Positions 24,301 to 39,300 of a stretch of DNA of 64,000 bases are shown one piece after another; the stretch's first letter is position 1; the number at the start of each line of letters is the position of its first letter. The notes under the pieces are model-generated. The model was not told the DNA's origin, ran no database searches, and worked only from the letters and a program-made list of their open reading frames with translations. The translations under genes were made by a program, and so were the position numbers. Source of the stretch: Branchiostoma lanceolatum (lineage: Eukaryota; Chordata; Leptocardii; Amphioxiformes; Branchiostomatidae); NCBI RefSeq assembly GCF_035083965.1, contig NC_089729.1, positions 2,026,001 to 2,090,000 of the forward strand. Reading direction: 5' to 3'.

Positions 24301-27300
24301 GGGTATGCAATACAAACAAACAAAAACAAATGGGGGGGTGGCACTATTTTGGATTCAAATGCATGGTACAATTGTGAAGGTTCCATCATTTGCCATCGAT
24401 CATTTATATCCTGGATTTATGTGTACTATTATTTTGTAAATGATAAATTGACATTAGTGTCTATTCTTCATTCTGCATTTAATCCATTACATCAAGATGT
24501 GATGTTAGCACTTTCCTATTAAAAATGCCTTTTTGACATATTAGTAATGGAGTCATACATGTAATTACGGTACATAATATTAAATAAATAGAATCTTTAT
24601 GTATGACTAGGAAAATGCACTATACGAAGAAATGATCAACTTTTATCTTGTGAATCCAGATTTAGTGACACAGTATGTCCTGCGTTGTCTTCATTACCTG
24701 AAGTGTTACTGATTTGGTGTTATTCACAGTCATTATAGGGGGTACAGTTGCCAAAGTTGATTTTAAATAGTCACTCTCACTCACTCACTCACTCACTCAC
24801 TCACTCACTCACTCACTCACTCACTCACTCACTCACTCACTCACTCACTCACTCACTCACTGACACTCACTCACTCACTCACTCACTCACTCACTGACAC
24901 TCGCTCACTCACTCACTCACTCACTCACTCACTCACTCACTCACTGACACTCACTCACTCACTCACTCACTCACTCACTCACTCACTGACACTCACTCAC
25001 TCACTCACTCACTCACTCACTGACACTCACTCACTCACTCACTCACTCACTCACTCACTCACTCACTCACTCACTCACTCACTCACTCACTCACTCACTC
25101 ACTCACTCACTCACTATCCGGTTTAACATCTTCTTTTCCCCATCATCTGGGGGTTTGACGTGCTTGCATGCTGATGGGGGAGCTTGGTGGCCGCTCGCCA
25201 GGTGCCTCTGTCCTGTGGATTTACATCGTGTAGGTTGAGGTGGTGGAGGTCCTCCTTGACTGTCTTCTATCATCTTTTGCTCAGAAGGGGGTGTTACCAA
25301 TTGTTGAGATAATTATCATTCAAATGTTTGCAGGTGCGTGCCTGAGTACAACTCTGACCCCTACATCAACAACGTGCTCGGCTGTGGCCAGCCCGACCGT
25401 GCAGCTGAGGTGGCGAACTTGGCTTTCTCAGCCGGGGCTACAGCGGGCAGGAGTTTCGGCTTTTTCAGCTGCGACGCGGGGTGGTGCCAGCACGGGATAC
25501 GCGAGAGTCACTGGAGTCTGTACAACACAACAGCAGCCTTTGGCTCAGACGGGAGCGGAGACAGGATTGTGTACACCGTGTGTGCAGGCTCAGCAGGTAA
25601 GTATTTGTCACTAGCGGTATTGACTATTGATTCACTCAAAATGATGGTATTCTCTGACTAGATCTTTTGCCATAGTTAACACACTTAAACTTCTTTTTAC
25701 AGTATTACATGTAGTAATCTACGTAGCCATGGCCAGATACATTTAACTAGTCATTTACTGGTCTGGAATCATAATAACAATAACGTTCTTCTCATCTGTA
25801 TTCTCTACCTGAAACAGACAACAGTGGATGTGCCCAGATCCGGAACAAACTCCCGGGGGGAGATTACAACTGTTCCTGCCGACCAGGCTTTGCGCTAATG
25901 GAAGATGGCCATGGCTGTGAAGGTAGGGAACTGCTGCTTCCACAGTTCTACGTCATATTTGGTGATCTCAGTTAGTAAATTCTTGTGAGGACTTTCAGCC
26001 AATAACGTTTGCCTTTCTGTATTCTGGGGATGTCCCAGCTTAATTGGTAGCACCCTCACAGTTGAGCTCCTGCTTTCAATGAGTTGGTAACAGGGTGACC
26101 CTGGTTCAAATCCCGGGACTGGGCATCTCAGTTGGGGCAGCACCCGTCTTTTGGAAGGGATATTAAATGGGGGTCCAGTGTTTGAGGAGAGCCTCTAGAA
26201 TGTTAAAGGTGAAGACTACATGTAGCAACCCCTCCCTGTAAAAAGATACCCGTGATATACATTGTGTATACTCTGTTACTGAAAAAGCAAGAAAACTTGC
26301 TGCCCTATGTGTCACTGGGCATTACAAAGGCCTGAACGAATGAACAAACATGACTTGTGTATTCTGAATTCTTTGCAGAAGACGAATGTGCCACAAACAA
26401 CGGTGGGTGTGCCCATAACTGCACAAAGATCCCAGGAAATTACACCTGTTTTTGTCGTCAGGGCTTCGAGTTGATGGCAGATGGGCATGGTTGTGAAGGT
26501 GGGATAACTGTTTTATGATTGGATATACTATGGACCTCTCTATGTAACAGCTAGTAGCAAAATAAGTTATTATATAGAGGGTCTATATCCTTAGGTCTAC
26601 ACAGTTTTATATTTCCTAGCTATAGATTGAGTCAAGTGAGCAAAACAAGACACAAGACTTCACTGTATATTTATTTAATTTTTTTGTAAGTGACAACAGT
26701 AGTAATTTAATTTTTTTGTAAGTGACAACTATAATTTACAGTTACAGCTTTTGAAAAGAAACAGTTATCGCTGGTGTTGCAGTTGCTTTTATCTAGAACT
26801 TCAGCCAATAACGTTTGCCTTGGTTGTGTTCTGTACTTATTGTAGAGAACGGATGTGCAAGAGAAAATGGCGGGTGTGCCCAGAACTGCACCACCCTACC
26901 TGGGGGCCGTTACAACTGCTCCTGCACGGTGGGCTTTGTGTTGATGGGGGACAGGCATGGCTGCACACCTGGTAAGAAACCTGCACTCACTAGCCAATAC
27001 AAACATCCTGTCAACAGTGCCAAACAATCATATTGACAGGAACATCATGTCTATAGCGCAGCAATAGAACATTCTGACAATTATAAGTGCCAAACAATCT
27101 TATTGACAGGAACACCGATTGAAAAATTACTGACAAAGAAGGACAACAGTAACTGTTACAGTAATCTTGAAATTGAGTTTATTGAGATACCCTTTAGCCC
27201 CTCTAGGGGGCTAATCTTCCAGGGCTCATAAACACTACATTGTACATCACAAAATACATAGTACATACACACATAACTACATATTTACATTATATTTACA

Positions 27301-30300
27301 AATGTTCACATTGTGAAAACCACTGGGAAATCATGATCATCATAGTAAACATAGCAAACATATTACATTCAGTCCTCTGTGTGCCTCTGCCAGGTCATTA
27401 AAGTAAAAGTTCCATTCCCTCTATGTCAGGCCGGAGGTGTGGAGTGCCCGGGTATGGGGGGTTGTGGGGAGGGCATCTATATATTAATTAGATATCATCA
27501 GCTGGAATAATCAATTATGTATGAATATTTAATTTGTGGTTTGTGGTAGGCTTTTGTGTGCTGAAGGCCATTCCTACAGTTGTAGTAGATCAACTTATAT
27601 ATAATGACATGGCAGCACAATGTTAACACATTCTAAATAGTTTTGAATCAAGTCAAATGTTTGTTTTTTCGGACTTCCATCCCTTTTCCTTCACACAAAA
27701 AAAATGTCTAAGCACCTGTACCATGATACAGAAAATCTTGTGCATGAATTGGTATATATTCATTTAATGATTCAGAAGTCAAACCAATGGGGAATATATC
27801 TACAAATAAAATCTGTGTTTGCTGGCAAAAAACTTGTCTTTTTGATATTAGTCTATCTAATTACCCTATCAGTACAATACGGGTCTAATCAAACTGATCC
27901 TCGGGCAGTATCTTCAATCATCAAAGTAAATAACTCTCAGACTGTTTAATGTTATGAACTTATTCAATTAAGTTCTAATTTTTCTCTCTAGGAAACCATG
28001 CCTTTGAGGTCCTCCGTACTGCAAACCAGCAGTATAGAGATGTGGATTTCTTTGTGATCAACGCGCGGCTGCCGGCTGATGGTCTGTCTGCCAGTTCGGA
28101 CTGGTGCAGGGACTACCAGAACCTCTGTGCAGAGTACGGACTGAGGCCGACGGGCTGTGGGGAGAGCCATGCAGTCCAGGGTGGGAGTAGCAGCCACCCC
28201 TTCCATATCCGGTAGGTTCTGTGACATGTAGAACAGTCATACTGCAGGCTGGTAGTAGTCATGTCTTGTGATCTGGGCTGAGGTGTAGCTTCTACATTGA
28301 GCAAACATTCATGCTGTGCATTAGTCATGGATGTCTGAGTGACTATTCTGGACTGAATACATGATGAAGTGATCATATCTCCATTATTACCTTTAGTTAG
28401 CTTGATGAAAGCAATGTTTTCAAATTGACTTTTTAGCCTTAAAAACATTGATTCCATGAGACTTTGTTACCTAAAGTGTGAGTGAGTGAGTGAGTGAGTG
28501 AGTGAGTGAGTGAGTGAGTGAGTGAGTGAGTGAGTGAGTAAGTGAGTGAGTGAGTGACGTGGTATCATATAGACGAGGGAATTGTTACCGCGAGAACACA
28601 AGAACTGTCAGAGAGGTGAATCAGAGCTTGACACAATTTGGCTGGAGTTGGACTCCATTGACATTTGTCTGCAATGTCCCTGTAGCTTAATTGGTAGCTG
28701 ATTAGTACAGGTCCAGTACGGGTACAGCAGGGTGCTGGTAATTTGGACCTCCGTCCAAGCACCTAATTGATTGCACCAGTACTGTACTACCCTGGGAGCC
28801 GAGACTAGGACCAGGGCGCTAGTGATTTCCTTCGGCGGTCCAAGACAGTCAGCCTGCCCGATCTTAATCAAAGCTCCGGGGAGTCGTAGCCTGGGGGAGT
28901 GGACCGCGCCCCTTCTCCTATGTTGGTCCAACTCCCGGGCTAGAACTCCCGCAGTGCGCTAATTACGGTATCGGCGGGCTTGGAGCTCTTGGCTGCGGAG
29001 GGAATTGGCTAGAAGGAACCGGCTAAAAGGAACTGGCTAAAAGGCCCGATAATCGGTCTGATTCCCAGGGTAGTTCTGTACCGCTAGTACACATCACTAA
29101 TTCCTATGAAAAATGCCTTTTTTTTCATTTTTAATGGAGTTATACATGTCATGCAAATACAGTTACAGTAACTGTACATATTGCGTAATGAATTTTTATG
29201 TATGACTAGGAAAAACTCACTATACCAGATCATTTTCATTTGGTTGTTTTATGTTTTGCCAGCCTCAATGTCAGAAATCTACATCTTTTGTTGGAAGGTG
29301 TCCAGTGACCAATTGTTGAAATATGTTTAAAAAATTGTTGTGTTTCCAGGTGCGTGACTGAGTACAACTCTGACCCCTACATCAACAACGTGCTTGGCTG
29401 TAGTCAGCTCGACCGTGTAGCTGAGGTGGCGAACTTGGCTTTCTCAGCCGGGGCTACATGGGACAGAAGTTTCGGCTTTCGTAACTGTCACGCCAACCAA
29501 TGCCAACGGTGGATACGCCAGAATGATTGGAGTCTGATGGCAACAACAGCAGCCTTTGCCTGGGACGGGAGCGGAGACAGGATTGTGTACACCGTGTGTG
29601 CAGGCTCAGCAGGTAAGTATTTACTACGGACTCTGGACTATTAATAATTCACTCTATACAGTATAGAATTACATAATTCTTGCAAATAAACAGCCTTTCA
29701 AAAGACACAAAAAATGCATCTTTTTCAAGTTCGACCAAGATATGATTGAGGTGGTTGTTACTGTTGGTGAAATGATTTCGGGACCACAGAATTTTGCATA
29801 CAGAATTTCATATCAGATATAGATGAACACCCCTTCAAAAAAACAAAAAATGCACCTGTATGTAATTCAACCAGAATATGATTGACTTGGTCGTAGTAAA
29901 TGTAGTTGGAGAGGGAGGTGGTAACAATGTTGCTAACAGTTGATGAAAAACTATTTTTAGGACCACAGAATTTAGCACCACCATCCCTTTTTCCTCACAG
30001 TTTGTCTCTTGATCTACACACCAAAAGCTTACTAGTAATTCTGCCTTGTTAATCACAATCATATAACCTGATCATAGAAATTTTACCACCTAATATTTTC
30101 ATAAGGTAATAATTATATATTTTTTTCAAATGATGAGAAAAAACATTCCCACATGGGAACTGTGTAAAATTATAGATTTGCAAAATTTCACCCTGGTAGA
30201 TGAAGCTTTGATATTCTTATTTATCATGAGAATCGATTACAAGTTTGTCAAAGTCTTTTGTTTGACCAGATTGAATCACAAGGAGGGAAATTTGACAACA

Positions 30301-33300
30301 AATGGGTGTCCAAATGGACGGATGAAATGACTGCCCATTGCTGGATGCCTGAGTGCATGACCTACATGCACCTGTGTTACTTTTCCCGTCTCAGGACGGC
30401 ACAGTGTCGGCACTGTTTGGCAGGACGGCACTGTTTGGCACAGTGGCAGAGCATCCGGCTATGAACCAATAAGACCCAGGTTCAATCCCCAGTGGAGTAC
30501 CCAGACATGTCTGGACATGCACCCAGACGTTGTGCCCTTGGGAAAGGCACTTAACACGTATTTCCCATATCCTAAGCCCTACAGTAGAGTTTGGGTTGGC
30601 GTTAGGAAGGGCATCCAGCTGTAAAAACTCTTGCTACAAAAAAAGACTTGCACTTGGTGAAGAGTTCTGGGGCTCCCCCATCCATGTGTAAGCACGTCTA
30701 ACCCCCAGATGATGGGGAACAAAAGACGTAAAACTGGATAGAGAGAGAGAGAGAGAGAGAGGAGATCGGTTTTAGAAGAAAAAAAACTTAAACAAATTTA
30801 TCTCCCTCGTCCTATACATATCCAGCATAATGCATATGCATGTCCCAGCATAACAGATGCTACTATCAAGCAGCTGATCAACATTACATTGTTTTATCAT
30901 TTCAGCTACGCAATGTCCGACGCTGACTCCGCCAGTTAACGGAGCGCTGAGTCCTATCAAAGCGAACTACTCCTACAATGACGAGGCTAACTTCACCTGT
31001 AACCCGGGGTACAAGCTGGTAGGAGCCTCTAGTGTGAGGTGCCAGGCGGACCGAACTTGGAGTGATCCTGTTCCAACGTGCACTGGTAAGACAGCTTACA
31101 GTCATTTCTCAACTAGCTAACAGTTTTATTGTTTTATCATTGAATTATCTATTATGTTGTAAAAGTAAAGAATTGCTTGTTGTTTGCAGTACCGCTAAAG
31201 TAACAGGAACACGCTGTGACGACCGTCCCAGGGTGCCATATGTCTTATGACTTTCCGTGCATCGAGACGGCGTTTCTTGTTGGTTTTACGCAGGTTTACT
31301 GGCAGCTGCGGCCAAACAGATCATAAGTATTACATCTGAAGACAATAAAAAAACGGAAAGGTTGATAGCTTGGGTGTTTTTTTATTTCTTTTCGGAACGG
31401 GTTTAGTTGAATGGTCTCAGAGATCGGTGCTCGCACGTTCTGACAGGCGCTCTGTAGGAACTTTGCAAATTCCGTATTTTCCCAAACTATGTCCTTCATA
31501 GAAATCAAAAGATAGAAAAATATGATCGTTCAGCTATTTTCTGACCGAGTATAGTCAACTGTTTGTGCCTTATATCAATGTGGAGACCGTAAAAAAACAG
31601 CCGTTTTGGGTGCCCCATATATAGCACCCTGGGACGGCTGTCATGGCATGTTCCTGTGCAGTTTTGATGCCGTTGAAGTGTGCTGTGTGGCACCCTTACA
31701 TAGCTCATCTCAATGGTTGATTGTGTGGCAGTATTCCAATCCAAACTACATGTGAGGGTGTGCTTCATGCTGATTTGCCATGGACTCCCAATTTAATTAA
31801 AACGGGGCCCACTATAACGTGTACACGCACCCCGACTTTGGCCTGAGCATCTGGAGCACTTGCTTGTGACTTGAAAAGGTTAAAAAGTGCATGTATTACG
31901 CTGTCTGAATCCTAGCAGTATTCCACATTCTTCATTAAAGAATTCAGCTGTGTTGAAGGTCATATTCTCCGACAATTAGCTCGTCAACCCCTCAAAAAGC
32001 GTTAAAAAAAATTAAACTGATTTTTCAGTTGTCAGTAATGTTGGACATTACGAATTTAACAATTGTTGTGACCTAGCTGTTTTTAACATACAATGTACCA
32101 ATTTAGTCCATTTTTATCGGTCCTTAATATCATATACCAGCACCAATGCCGGCCTGTAAATGTTTGTTTTCCAAACTAGTTCGGGATTAGGAATATGTTG
32201 GGATTAGGACCATTTCCATTAACAGTAACTGTAGCGGTTATATGTTTTGAATCAAGTCAAATACTTTTTTGTGTCTACTTTTCGGACTTTCTTTCCTTTT
32301 CCCACACACAGATTTTTAAGCGCCTATGCCATGATACAAAATAAATTGAATGGAATGGATTGGTAAGTCAAATTCAAAGTAAAAGAAATGGGGAATGTAT
32401 TCTACGTTTGCTAGAAAATCTGAATTTGTTATTTTGCTACCATAATGTATCTACCTTATCAGTATTATCACAAACAAACAACTTGATTTTTTATGGCCCA
32501 AGAGTATCTTCTGAAATGAAATCGTTGACTAAGATGGCACCAATAGGTCTAATCAGACTGATCCTGAACCAGTTTCTTCAATTATCAAGGTCAATGACAT
32601 CGTTCATATGTCATTGACCATAAGTTCCAATTTTTCTTTTCAGGAAACCACGCCTTTGAGGTCCTCCGTACTGCAAACCAACAGTATAATGGCGTCAGTT
32701 TCTTTGCAATCAACGCCAGACTCCCGGCCGATGGTCTGTCTAACACTTCGAACTGGTGCAGGGACTACCAGAACCTCTGTGCAGAGTACGGACTGAGGCC
32801 GACGGGCTGTGGGGAGGACTGGGCAGTCCAGGGTGGGAGTAGCAGCCACCTGGACTTTATCCGGTAGGTTCTGGTAAATGTTACAGTGGTACAGTCATAG
32901 TGCAAGCTGTAGTCATTCTGCTTTGTGATCTGTGCTGAGGTACAGCTAGCTTTAAATTTATACATTGTCAAGCAAATGTTCTGAGTGTGCTTTTTTGTCA
33001 TTGCATTGGGGTTGGGGGACTATTCTGAATTGAAATGCATGATAAAATGACGGCAGTTGCATTATTTGCCTTGGTTCGTTAAGATTACAACTCAAAGCAC
33101 ATCATGTGTCCTATGGGTGAGTGAGTGATCATGAGTGAGTGAGTGAGTGAGTGAGTGAGTGAGTGAGTGAGTGAGTGAGTGAGTGAGTGAGTGAGTGAGT
33201 GAGTGAGTGAGTGAGTGAGTGAGGGAGTGAGGGAGTGAGGGAGTGAGGGAGTGAGTGAGGTAGGTACCGAAGCTAGGTACTCATTTTCACCTGTCAGTGA

Positions 33301-36300
33301 GTGAAGTGAGGAAATTTGTGTCAAGTGCCTTTCTCAAGGGCACAACGTCGGTGCACATGTCCAGACATGTCTGGGGGCAACCCGGGATTGAACCTGGGTC
33401 CCCTTGTTTGACAGCTGAATGTTCTTACCATTGCACCACACGATGCCACAGCGTTGCTGAGATAAAGACGTTGTTGTGTTTGCAGGTGTGTGACCGAGTA
33501 CAACTCTGACCCCTACATCAACAACGTGCTGGGCTGTCCCACTTACCTCGTGGCAGAGGTGGCAAACTTGGCTTTCTCAGCCGGGGCTACGTTGGAGAGG
33601 AGTTTCGGCTTTCATGACTGTGAAACCAGCCGATGCCAGCGTGTGATAACCCAGAACTTTTACAGTTTGACGCACACATATTTTGCATTTGCCTTAAACG
33701 GGAGCGGAGACAGGATTGTGTACACTGTGTGTAGCGGCTCAGCGGGTAAGTATTTAGTACCTATTGATATGATGTCTATTAAATTCACTCAACATACAGA
33801 ATTACATGTTGGCAACAAACAATGTTTCAAAAGACACAAATATTGTCTTTAATTTGACTAAAATATTGATGTGGTGATGGGAGGGTGCAAAATATGATTT
33901 TGGGACCACAGAATTTTGCATGACCATCCTTATTACCCCACATTTTTTATCCTAAGGCCACACCAATTTTATTTGTTGCTTCTCGGATTTTTCTGTAATG
34001 GACGCATTATTATGTACCTTTACTCAACAATTTTGCCCCTCAGAATGCGGGAAATAGCGTTTAAGACGGTTCAAAATATTAAAATTTTACCTTGCGCTAC
34101 CAAACAAATTGATAACACCTGTTCGTGAACTCAAAGACCTCGCGAACTCCTGCCTTGCTAAGTTTCGTGAAATTAAGTTATTGCAAACATAAAAAGACTT
34201 ACAGTATCATTCAAGCAGATGTTAGGATGGAAGATCGCAGTGATTAAAATAAACTAGGATCAAGTGAGAGAATACCATCATGATGATCTTTCCTCCCAAC
34301 GTCTGATTAGATTTTGACACAAAGTTGTTCTGTCTGCCAGCTCTTTTCTTTTACATTTATTGCGTGTAGTAATCTCTGGTATCCTTATGCTGATGTGTTT
34401 GAATAGTCATTTATCGATATGGAGTTAGTAACTATAACGTTCTTTATATCTGTGTTACCTGAAACAGACAACAATGGATGTGCCCAGATCCGGAACAAAC
34501 TCCCGGGGGGAAATTACAACTGTTCCTGCCGACCGGGCTTTGCGCTAACGGAAGATGGCCATGGCTGTGAAGGTAGGGAACTGTTGCATTCATTTATTTT
34601 CCATCGACATTTGTGTATAGTATCTCTGTCAGTTTGTTTTGTTTAAGTCACTGCTTAGCAAATATCTTCCTGATGCCACTTGATATGTAAGCCAAAATGC
34701 TAGGAATAGAATTATGCGTGAGGAAATTTATAGTATATCATGTACACCTTTGTGGAAGATGGCCTTGGCATTGCAGTATGGATGTTCAGATAAATGTATA
34801 TTAATCAAATTTTCACAAACTTTTAAGCCAACAATGCTAGAAAACACATCCAGGAAGGTTCAATACATACATAGTCATGTAGTCCTGTTTGTCTGATTGT
34901 CTTTTTTGATTGACGTTGGAATATTTACGGCTGCGTTTTACTCATGTTGCTATCTAGATGCAGATGCGTGTCTGGCCAATCCGTGTGACCCCCAGGCCAC
35001 CTGTACGGATAACCCCCCTCCTGCCCTTGATGCGAATTGTACCTGCAACACTGGGTACACAGGAGACGGACTTGTTAGTGGAACTGGATGTGCAGGTATT
35101 ACATCTTCAACGTTGTCATTCACTTTGAGGTAGTTAGTTAGTTAAAATCCTCCCACACTATAAGGTGTATAGGGCGGTGCCCATCCCCATTTCATAGCCC
35201 TGGGCCACACTGTGGTGCAATCACTGCAGCAGGGGGCTAGTCCACTGGCAGTGGAGTGTGTTTAACTTCCATACTGTTTCAGAAGTATGTACCATTTTTA
35301 TAAAGTCTTTAGTATGACTCAATGCGCCTCTTGTCCAGAGGTGTCCTACCCGGGGCTTGAACCTGGGCCTTCTGATCCAAGTAATTTGAACCAGATGTGG
35401 TGAGTAACAGAAGCGCAGACCACTACACCACAGGGACACTGGTAGAATTAATGGCAATGCGATAGCTTGGCTGACCAGATTTTCTGTCATTTCCTGATTG
35501 TTTACACCTTTCCTCTTTGCAAAATCAACCTTTTGAGACTCAACTTTTTTTGTGACATCTAAAAATACAAACCTCTTTAGGGAGTCATGCAGCAAAACAT
35601 TCGAAATAAATTTTATCCTCTAGAATTGCAGCCTTAAGTTTGTAGATGTAACATTTGTTGTAGATGATTCAGATGCTGAATTTTGCCTTTGCAGAGCCCA
35701 ACAAATGTGCGACAATGAACGGCCGGTGTGACCACATCTGCTCCAACATTCCGGGCGGCTACAGGTGCCAATGTCGCCAGGGCTTTGTGCTGATGGCAGA
35801 CGCCCACGGCTGTGGAGGTAAAAAAGTTACATGATTGTAGTTCATTGCTCAGAGATAGATATTATACAAAATGTGAATTTTCAAAGGCCTTCTTCACATC
35901 ACCTGCAATACATGATTATCTCCATGAAAAATGGAAATATTGTTTTGGGTGTGTCTGTCTGTGTGTGTGTGTGTATGTGTGTATGTATGTTTGTGTTTCC
36001 GCACCACTCCAGTCAGTATAACTCAAGAACCTCTTGATGGATTACAATGATATTTGGGATGTGGGCGGGTGTTGTGAAGCCGAAATTTAAGGTCGATTTT
36101 GGGCCCCCTGGTATGTGACCTTGGTACTGCAGCAGAATTGCAATTTTTGTATCTTTTGACCTGGACGTGCTGTGGTCTTGATTTTTGGGTGGCAGATAGC
36201 TTGTGATGTAATAAAGAAGTGGTGTAGGTTTGGGCCCCCTAGTTTATCTAGCAGCTTATTCTCACAAGGGTTGTTACTTTGATCAAACTACACATTTCAT

Positions 36301-39300
36301 CTGTTCTCTATTGTTTACCCAAAATTATTACCAGCTTAGCTATGAGAGGTTTAAAATGTGAGTATAGCGATGTGATTATTCAACCTGCAACATTTTAGAT
36401 GACAATCTAGGAAAGGGAACAGGGCATTGTCTACTGCATGTATTGTGTTGATAGCGTGTTCTTTGTTTGTAAGTGTGCGGCCGCTGCCAAGGTGGGGACG
36501 TCAACTGTGACCCGATGTCAGGTGTCTGCTCGGCTGGGTGTCAGGATGGATGGAAAACTCAGCTTTGTGATAAAGGTATCTTCAAGTTCTTCTCCTTCAC
36601 AAATTGTTGATTTAGAAAATGAAGCTGCATATCAACTGGACTCATAATTACAGGACTGGCCTTTTTTTCAAAATCATATTAATTAATAGCTTTGCTTAGG
36701 ACTGTCTGTATTTTAATCCACAAAAACATCTCAATCACACTTATGATCATGATCATGTTGAAATCACAAGTGCTCTGACCATTCTTGACTGTTTTAATTC
36801 TATTTCTTTCAGCTGTGGATCCACCAATGGACCTGGCCGTAACTGACATCACGGAAGAAGGGTTCAAGGTCACCTGGTCTCCATCCCCTGACCTTGACCT
36901 TGAGGGATACCGTGTGGTGGTGTCCAAGCTGGACATGACGACAGTTGTCAACAAGACTTCAGACGAGGCATCGTTTCCGGTGGTTGGCCTGTCACCGGAG
37001 ACTGATTACATCATCAAGGTGACAGCCCTGTTCTCATCAGGCGGTTGGAGGTCACAGAGCGAGGAGGCAGTGATAGCGGCGGCCACAGGTAGGGACTATC
37101 TACTAGTTGTTGATAGTTTATGAAATCAAAGATAGAATTTTATGAATAACTAAATCACCACAGCCATGTTAGCTGATAGCAGTCACAGATAGCAATGATC
37201 TGGTATTAATAGGAGAACATTGCTATTCTGCTAAAAAGTTAAACATGGCTCTGGTGATTTATAAGGATTTATATTGATTAAAACATTTGCAAGAGAACTC
37301 TTGAAGGCTTCTTTTCAAAGGAAGAATTTTTTCACATGTGAGGAATTGTTCTGTTCTACATTATTTTACTGTGTTGCTCAACCAAACCCCTAGATATGTA
37401 ATACTTTCCAATCTAAAGATTTGTGTTTAAAAGTGTCTAAATTTTTGTACATTCAAGTACAGTCACTGGAAAGGTGCAGTCTTCCTGTTGTGGTATTTCT
37501 CAGTATTGTTCTTCGCATGTTAAAAATGATTTTTTTTTAAATTTGGTGAAGTATTCTGTTTAATCTAAGTCTTTTCTCTGCCAGGCGCCACACCAACCAC
37601 AACACCTGCACCTGCTTCTACAACCACAATGCCTGCACCTGCTGCTACAACCACAACACCTGCACCTGCTGCTACAACCACCACGCCTGCACCTGCTGCT
37701 ACAACCAAGCAGACAAGTCGGATGACCACCCTCCTTACCACCAAGCCTTCAACTTCGACCGTAAGGGAAGCTGTGGGAGACGAAGGGTCATTTGATGACG
37801 GTAGGTTCTCGTGTGTTTAATGCAAGAGCACTAAAAGATTGGCGAAGTCATCATTAGGCAATGGACACTTTTATAATTTGTCTTCGTTGTCATTCGAGGC
37901 TGTGATGTTTTTATTAAACATATCAACGATTTATCCAGTGACATGATATTGTTTTTATGAAACCTGATGTTGAAATGATGTCAACTGTCACTGTTTGTAT
38001 ACTTATTTTTAGTTAATAACCTCGTACAACTTAAGAAAAATCTAGATATTGATATTGATATTTAGGTTTATCAAATTTTATTTTTTCCCTCCACGGCTGT
38101 CCGACCAACAGCCGCTGCTACAACTGAGCAGACGAGTGGGATGACCACAGTCCTGTCCTTCAGACCATCAACTCCAACTGTACAACTCGGTGGCGATGGT
38201 AGGTCTCCTCTGTTTACCAATCCGATACTGGAACCATCAGTGAGCAACCTGAACACTTTTTACAAGGTTATACAATTATCATATATGAGGCATTGATACT
38301 GTTGTTCAACCAAATGAATGTACAATTTTTCTAAGTGTACCAAATGCATAAAACAGTGTTAAATAATTGATCTCTAAAAAGAACATCATTCAATTTGTGG
38401 GACTATGTACATAATTATATACAACAGTGAGAAAAACATTACGGTAAATGTTATTCTCACTGTAACAGTTGTATATAATTAATATATGTACATAGTCCCA
38501 CAAATTGAATGATATTCTTTTCAGAGATCAAAGATTCGATGAGGCATTGAAACTCATAATGTTTTACCATTGACAGTAAAATCTGCTCTTCGATTGCAAA
38601 CCCCCATTTCTTTCAATGCTATTAAGAAAAAGATGCCCAATGGACATTCTTCAATTATGGCATCTGCAAAATTGTTTGAAATGTTCTTCTCTTTCTGCTG
38701 TGCAGAAACCAAGTTGACCAGCAGCAGGCCGCCGGTGGGTAACAGGGCGACACCTGACCAGGTATGTGGTTCTACAGCGGAGGGGATTTTTTTTTGGGGG
38801 GGGGGGGGGAAATTATTTGGTTAGAGGCCCCTAACTACTGGATAGAGACCAACAAAAATTGGATTTGTCAAATTGTATGACTTATAATGACATGACTTTA
38901 TGAGCTCAGTGGAAAGGGGTAATAAAGTACAACCTATCCACCCTGAAGGTAAGTGACCAAAAGTCTATTTGGGAGAAAGAGAGCGTATAAAACTGAGAAG
39001 TACTGAGCGGTTGTAAGTTGTATTTGTTAAAAACATTTAATGTGTGTAAATCAGAATCAAAGATGTGACTGTATACACTTAACTGTACTTGCACGAGGAA
39101 TTTGAACACATGATATGTTACAAATGTAGAATGCCTGAGTGTACTGCCCTTAAATTCCTGTGAAAAATTAAGGCATATATTATCTACAAAATGTAATATT
39201 CTGACTGTACTGCCCTTCATTCTTGTTCAATAGGCTCTTGGTAACGGTCTGGACAGCATCTATGCAGAATCCGTCTCCCCAAACCCACAGGATGTGCTCC

